Assembly (NCBI GenBank): GCA_026989715.1
Contig: JALSIU010000323.1
Location: 1-9,446 of the forward strand
Reading direction: 5' to 3'
Origin: Methylomonas sp.
GTDB taxonomy: Bacteria > Pseudomonadota > Gammaproteobacteria > Methylococcales > Methylomonadaceae
Length of the DNA stretch: 9,446 nt
Positions 6,349 to 9,446 of the stretch are shown in pieces. The position numbers were made by a program, and so were the translations under genes. Position 1 is the stretch's first letter; each line of letters opens with the position of its first letter. Under the pieces are notes generated by a model. The model saw nothing but the letters and a program-made list of their open reading frames with translations, did no database searches and was not told where the DNA came from.

Positions 6349-7722
6349 ATGAATCATGACCTTATTTTACATGCACTCGAACAGTGCTTCGCTCTGAATA
6401 GGGGCAACTCTAAAGTTTTAGTGGTCGGGCTAGGTAAGACCGGTTTATCGGTTGCTTATTATTTGCGTCAATTAGGCTTGCAGTTTGCTATTGTAGACAG
6501 TCGGGATAAACCATCCTTTAATGATGATTTGTTGGCGGAAATGCCTGATATTCCGGTATTTACAGGTGGGTTTGATCACGCTGCATTTGAGGTTGCGACT
6601 CATATTATTGTCAGTCCAGGCGTTTCGATGGATGAGCCAATGATTAAACAAGCCTTGGCGCAAGGTGTACGCGCTTTAAGTGATATTGACTTATTCGCTT
6701 GTTCAGTCGATGTGCCGGTTGTGGCTATTACCGGTTCAAATGGTAAGAGTACGGTCACGACGATGCTGGGTGCAATGGCTAAAGCTGAAGGGAAGTGCGT
6801 GGCAGTGGGGGGGAACTTAGGTACGCCTGCATTGGATTTATTGGATGAGGCTGTCGAAGTCTATATCTTAGAGTTATCGAGTTTTCAGTTGGAGAGAACC
6901 ACACAGCTCAAAGCGGTGGCGGCAACTGTGCTCAATGTTTCAGCAGACCATTTGGATCGGTATGTCGATATTGAGGCTTATGCACGGCAAAAGCAAAAAG
7001 TGTTTACAGGCGAGGGTGTGGCATTAATTAATGTGGATGACCCTTATGTGTTGGCTATGTCGGAGTCGGGGCGGAAGACGCTTACGTTTGGCTTGAATCA
7101 TCAGGCAGATTATAGTGTGCTGGAATTACCCGAGGGAGATTATCTGGCATTTCGTGGGCGAGCAATTTTAGCGGTCAGTGCGCTTAAAGTGGTTGGTGCG
7201 CATAATCAGGCTAATGCTTTAGCTGCTTTGGCATTAGGGAGTGTGATTGGCTTGTCGGAAGAAGCAATGTGTACGGCATTGCGTCATTATAAAGGCTTAA
7301 AGCATCGCATGCAGTTGGTGGCAGATATTAACGGCGTGCAATGGGTTAATGATTCTAAGGCTACAAATGTTGGTGCGTGTATTGCGGCATTGCAAGGTTT
7401 TAAAAAATCAAATGTAGTTTTAATTGCTGGCGGTGATTGTAAGGGAGCTGATATGCAAGAGTTGGTTCCAATCGTGACAGAAAAGGTAAAAGCCTTGTTA
7501 TTGATTGGTAAAGACGGCGGCTTAATTAAACAAGTTATGCAGGATGCGATTGCAATATATGATGCCGGCAGTTTAAAAAAAGCGGTTAAAAAAGCGGTTA
7601 AAATTGCAGAACCAGGGGATACCGTTTTGTTATCGCCTGCCTGTGCTAGTTTAGATCAATTCACTAATTACCAGGAGAGAGGTAAGGTGTTTGCAAGTCA
7701 AGTACAGGCTTTAGTCAAGTGA
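6349..7722 (+). CDS. murD: MurD, UDP-MurNAc-L-Ala:D-Glu ligase
   Basis: A cytoplasmic ATP-dependent Mur ligase of 457 residues (E. coli 438) that adds D-glutamate. Visible: the Rossmann-like UDP-binding strand VVGLGKTGLS (25-34); VSPGV (88-92); the ATP loop AITGSNGKST (126-135); GGNLGTPALDLL (154-165); LELSSFQLE (174-182); NVSADHLDRY (196-205); Lys215 in YARQKQKVF matching the carbamylated Lys198 of E. coli; HNQANALAALALG (285-297); NDSKATNVGA (334-343); GGDCKGAD (361-368); and LSPACASLDQF (428-438). Relative to E. coli MurD there are roughly 16 extra residues before the first strand. ATG 6349 is fixed by an in-frame stop two codons upstream, and no later start would keep the strand, so the extension appears real. 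A 12-base tandem repeat near the 3' end encodes KKAVKKAV (410-417). The stop overlaps the ftsW start. Confidence 0.97.
   Translation: MNHDLILHALEQCFALNRGNSKVLVVGLGKTGLSVAYYLRQLGLQFAIVDSRDKPSFNDDLLAEMPDIPVFTGGFDHAAFEVATHIIVSPGVSMDEPMIKQALAQGVRALSDIDLFACSVDVPVVAITGSNGKSTVTTMLGAMAKAEGKCVAVGGNLGTPALDLLDEAVEVYILELSSFQLERTTQLKAVAATVLNVSADHLDRYVDIEAYARQKQKVFTGEGVALINVDDPYVLAMSESGRKTLTFGLNHQADYSVLELPEGDYLAFRGRAILAVSALKVVGAHNQANALAALALGSVIGLSEEAMCTALRHYKGLKHRMQLVADINGVQWVNDSKATNVGACIAALQGFKKSNVVLIAGGDCKGADMQELVPIVTEKVKALLLIGKDGGLIKQVMQDAIAIYDAGSLKKAVKKAVKIAEPGDTVLLSPACASLDQFTNYQERGKVFASQVQALVK
7576..7599 (+). repeat. 12-base tandem duplication within murD
   Basis: Two perfect copies of AAAAAAGCGGTT stand head to tail and in frame, encoding KKAVKKAV (MurD residues 410-417); a further AAAATT follows. 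The repeat lies in the C-terminal domain, just before the EPGDTVLLSPA motif. The unit is a multiple of three, so copy-number change would not shift the frame. Confidence 0.85.
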
Positions 7723-7728
7723 ATGTAA
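7719..7728 (+). promoter_or_regulatory. GTGA overlap of murD/ftsW with adjacent AUG-UAA
   Basis: The ftsW GTG start overlaps the murD TGA by four bases. Four bases after the GTG, in another frame, ATG (7723-7725) is followed directly by TAA (7726-7728), so an initiating ribosome there would stop at once. AGG at 7706-7708 is a weak Shine-Dalgarno candidate with 10-base spacing to the GTG. Any effect on FtsW level is inference. Confidence 0.55.
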
Positions 7729-8891
7729 GCTTAAGTTATTACTTTGATAAATTGACTGCAACAGAGCTTTATTTTGATAAAGTCTTGGTTTTGGTAACGG
7801 TCGCTTTAATTAGTTTTGGTTTTTTGATGGTAGCTTCAGCTTCTTTACATCTTGGCGCGTCGTTGGAGAAAGATGTATTTTATTACCCTATTAAGCAAGG
7901 TATACATATTATTTTGGGGCTTGTACTAGGTGGCGTTATTTGTTTGATACCCATTGATTTTTGGGAAAAATACGGCCAAGTGTTGTTTTTTATTGCTTTG
8001 TGTTTATTAGTCGTTGTGTTAATTCCGCAAGTAGGGGTAAAAGTAAATGGTAGCATGCGTTGGTTGTCCTTATTTGGGGTGCGTATTCAGGTGTCTGAAG
8101 TGATGAAATTGGTGGTGGTTATTTATATGGCGGGTTTTGTGACGCGACACCATGATTTTGTAAAGGAGTCAGTTTATGGCTTGCTAAGGCCTTTATTATT
8201 ATTGTCCGGAGCGTGTGGCTTGCTGTTATTGGAGCCGGATATGGGCTCAGCCGTGGTTATCTTAACGATTGCTATGGGTGTGATGTTTTTGAGTGGGGCA
8301 CGGTTACAGCAATTTATTATTTTGATTATTGGGGTGCTTGTAGCAGGAGTTTTAGCCATTCTTTACTCAGATTATCGGACGGCACGCGTGATCAGTTTTT
8401 TACACCCGTGGGATGATCCTTTTGGTAAGAGTTTTCAGTTAGTTCAAGCATTGATTTCATTTGGGCGTGGCGAGTGGTTTGGCGTTGGTTTAGGCAGTGG
8501 CATACAGAAGTTGTTTTATTTGCCGGAAGCGCATACCGATTTTTTATTTTCAGTCATTGCAGAAGAAATCGGTTTGATGGGGGTGTTAAGTGTCATCGTT
8601 TTATTTGCACTCATCGTTTGGCGTGCGTTTGTTATTGGTTTAATGGCAGAGCAGTTAGGACAAAGGTTTGCCGCTTTTACTGCATACGGCCTTGGGATTT
8701 GGTTTGCATTTCAATCTTTTGTTAATATGGGCGTGAATATGGGTGTTTTACCCACTAAAGGGTTAACCTTGCCGTTTATGAGTTACGGAGGGGGTAGCAT
8801 GATTGTGATGTGTGCGGCAATGGCGATATTGTATCGAGTGCATAGTGAAATGGTAGCTTTGCAATTGCAGCAGGAAAATAAACATGACTAA
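7719..8891 (+). CDS. ftsW: FtsW, septal lipid II glycosyltransferase (SEDS family)
   Basis: A polytopic inner-membrane protein of 390 residues (E. coli 414), the SEDS glycan polymerase that works with FtsI. About ten membrane segments are evident. Signature regions: MVASAS (37-42), RIQVSEVMK (122-130), LLLLEPDMGSAVV (168-180), HPWDDPFGKSFQ (229-240), GRGEWFGVGLG (249-259), YLPEAHTDFLFS (267-278) with Asp274 at the position of the essential Asp297 of E. coli, and the C-terminal LPTKGLTLPFMSYGGGS (344-360). The start is GTG at 7719, overlapping the murD stop (GTGA); it is the only ATG, GTG or TTG start after the in-frame TAA at 7683 and before the TTG at 7752. Oddity: the usual QPxE motif is QVSE. 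The neighbouring ftsI, murG and ftsL favour FtsW over its paralogue RodA. Confidence 0.96.
   Translation: MNVSLSYYFDKLTATELYFDKVLVLVTVALISFGFLMVASASLHLGASLEKDVFYYPIKQGIHIILGLVLGGVICLIPIDFWEKYGQVLFFIALCLLVVVLIPQVGVKVNGSMRWLSLFGVRIQVSEVMKLVVVIYMAGFVTRHHDFVKESVYGLLRPLLLLSGACGLLLLEPDMGSAVVILTIAMGVMFLSGARLQQFIILIIGVLVAGVLAILYSDYRTARVISFLHPWDDPFGKSFQLVQALISFGRGEWFGVGLGSGIQKLFYLPEAHTDFLFSVIAEEIGLMGVLSVIVLFALIVWRAFVIGLMAEQLGQRFAAFTAYGLGIWFAFQSFVNMGVNMGVLPTKGLTLPFMSYGGGSMIVMCAAMAILYRVHSEMVALQLQQENKHD
8872..8875 (+). promoter_or_regulatory. Shine-Dalgarno site of murG
   Basis: AGGA lies eight bases before the murG ATG and inside the last codons of ftsW. It is the clearest ribosome binding site in the window and supports ATG 8884 as the start, despite the 8-base overlap with ftsW. 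MurG may therefore initiate more independently than its upstream neighbours. Confidence 0.7.
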
Positions 8892-9446
8892 ACGTATTGT
8901 TATTATGGCGGGTGGTACGGGCGGGCATGTCTTTCCTGCTTTGGCAGTTGCTCAATATTTACGAGCTCAAGGCTGGCAGGTGAGTTGGATGGGAACGCGT
9001 AAGGGGATGGAAAGTCGCATCATTCCGGAAAATAGTATTGAAATAGATTATATGGCTGTGCAAGGTTTACGTGGTAAGGGTATGTTGGCGTTGTTGCAAA
9101 TGCCATTAATGTTGCTACGTGCTTGTTGGCAGGCAAAAAGCATCCTACAAGCCCGGCAACCTAATGTCGTTTTAGGAATGGGCGGGTTTGTTGCAGGGCC
9201 TGGTGGGCTGTTAGCAAAGCTGATGGGCATACCTTTGGTTATTCACGAGCAAAATCAGATTCCCGGAACAACTAATCGTTTACTGTCTGGTCTGGCCAAT
9301 AAAGTATTAGAGGCTTTTCCCAACAGTTTTGCTACGAGTAAACAGGCTGTGTTGACAGGTAATCCATTACGCATGGCTTTTACTGCACAGCCTAATGAGC
9401 CGACAACAACTCGTCACGCCGAGTTGCATGTGTTGGTTATGGGAGG
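8884..9446 (+). CDS. murG: MurG, lipid I GlcNAc transferase, N-terminal part
   Basis: The open frame runs off the window end, leaving 187 complete codons of a protein usually near 355 residues. MurG is a peripheral membrane GT-B glycosyltransferase that adds GlcNAc from UDP-GlcNAc to lipid I, giving lipid II. The visible N-domain has the glycine-rich GGTGGHVFPALA (10-21), GLRGKG (61-66), VVLGMGGFVAGPGGL (95-109), HEQNQIPG (121-128) and TGNPLR (158-163). The window ends in VLVMG, where the GGSQGA loop that starts the UDP-GlcNAc-binding C-domain is expected next. ATG 8884 starts eight bases before the end of ftsW, in another frame, and is preceded by a good AGGA Shine-Dalgarno. The fit to E. 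coli MurG is close throughout. Confidence 0.96.
   Translation, partial: MTKRIVIMAGGTGGHVFPALAVAQYLRAQGWQVSWMGTRKGMESRIIPENSIEIDYMAVQGLRGKGMLALLQMPLMLLRACWQAKSILQARQPNVVLGMGGFVAGPGGLLAKLMGIPLVIHEQNQIPGTTNRLLSGLANKVLEAFPNSFATSKQAVLTGNPLRMAFTAQPNEPTTTRHAELHVLVMG

Noticed and set aside
8213..8725. Open frames at 8213-8416 and 8474-8725 on the plus strand, inside ftsW
   Set aside because: They are shadow frames of ftsW, which has full family motifs in its own frame. The aromatic- and Cys-rich translations look like out-of-frame membrane-protein codons.
216..9230. Many 60-89 codon open frames on the minus strand across the window
   Set aside because: Each lies antisense to a well-supported dcw gene and has no recognisable domain or Shine-Dalgarno. 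They follow from the composition of the plus-strand genes.
1..9446. A hidden novel system such as a mobile element, defence gene, RNA gene or CRISPR array
   Set aside because: Essentially every base belongs to nine canonical dcw genes, with gaps of at most six bases. There are no foreign genes, direct-repeat arrays or tRNA-like segments.

Overview
The window is a continuous, single-strand (+) stretch of the bacterial dcw (division and cell wall) cluster: rsmH (3' part) - ftsL - ftsI - murE - murF - mraY - murD - ftsW - murG (5' part). Gene order, protein lengths and motifs match the cluster of Gammaproteobacteria. FtsL, FtsI, MraY and MurG resemble the Escherichia coli proteins well beyond the catalytic motifs, and MurE carries the DNPR signature of meso-diaminopimelate-adding enzymes, so the organism is a Gram-negative bacterium and most likely a gammaproteobacterium. 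The DNA is moderately AT-rich (many TTA/TTG leucines and AAA lysines), so it is not a high-GC pseudomonad. I cannot name the order from the sequence with confidence.

Layout: 1-423 end of the 16S rRNA methyltransferase RsmH; 430-693 the small divisome protein FtsL; 693-2438 the septal transpeptidase FtsI (PBP3); 2443-3900 MurE; 3897-5261 MurF; 5263-6345 the membrane enzyme MraY; 6349-7722 MurD; 7719-8891 the septal glycosyltransferase FtsW; 8884 to the window end, the N-terminal half of MurG. There is no non-coding gap longer than 6 bases. Four of the eight junctions overlap, and most starts have weak or no Shine-Dalgarno sequence, which points to one polycistronic message with translational coupling. 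No terminator, convincing promoter, RNA gene, mobile element or CRISPR array is visible.

How the genes work together: MurD, MurE and MurF add D-Glu, meso-DAP and D-Ala-D-Ala to UDP-MurNAc. MraY moves the product onto undecaprenyl phosphate (lipid I), and MurG adds GlcNAc to give lipid II. FtsW polymerises lipid II and FtsI cross-links the glycan at the septum, while FtsL belongs to the complex that activates FtsW-FtsI. MurC is absent and would be expected just downstream of murG.

This is a core housekeeping region and I found no undescribed system in it. What deserves a second look is small-scale: an FtsL with almost no cytoplasmic tail that lies in frame behind rsmH, a Pro-to-Val change in the FtsW QPxE motif, altered MurF and MurE motifs, an N-terminal extension and a tandem KKAV repeat in MurD, an AUG-UAA start-stop beside the ftsW GTG start, and a run of eight Gs in murF.
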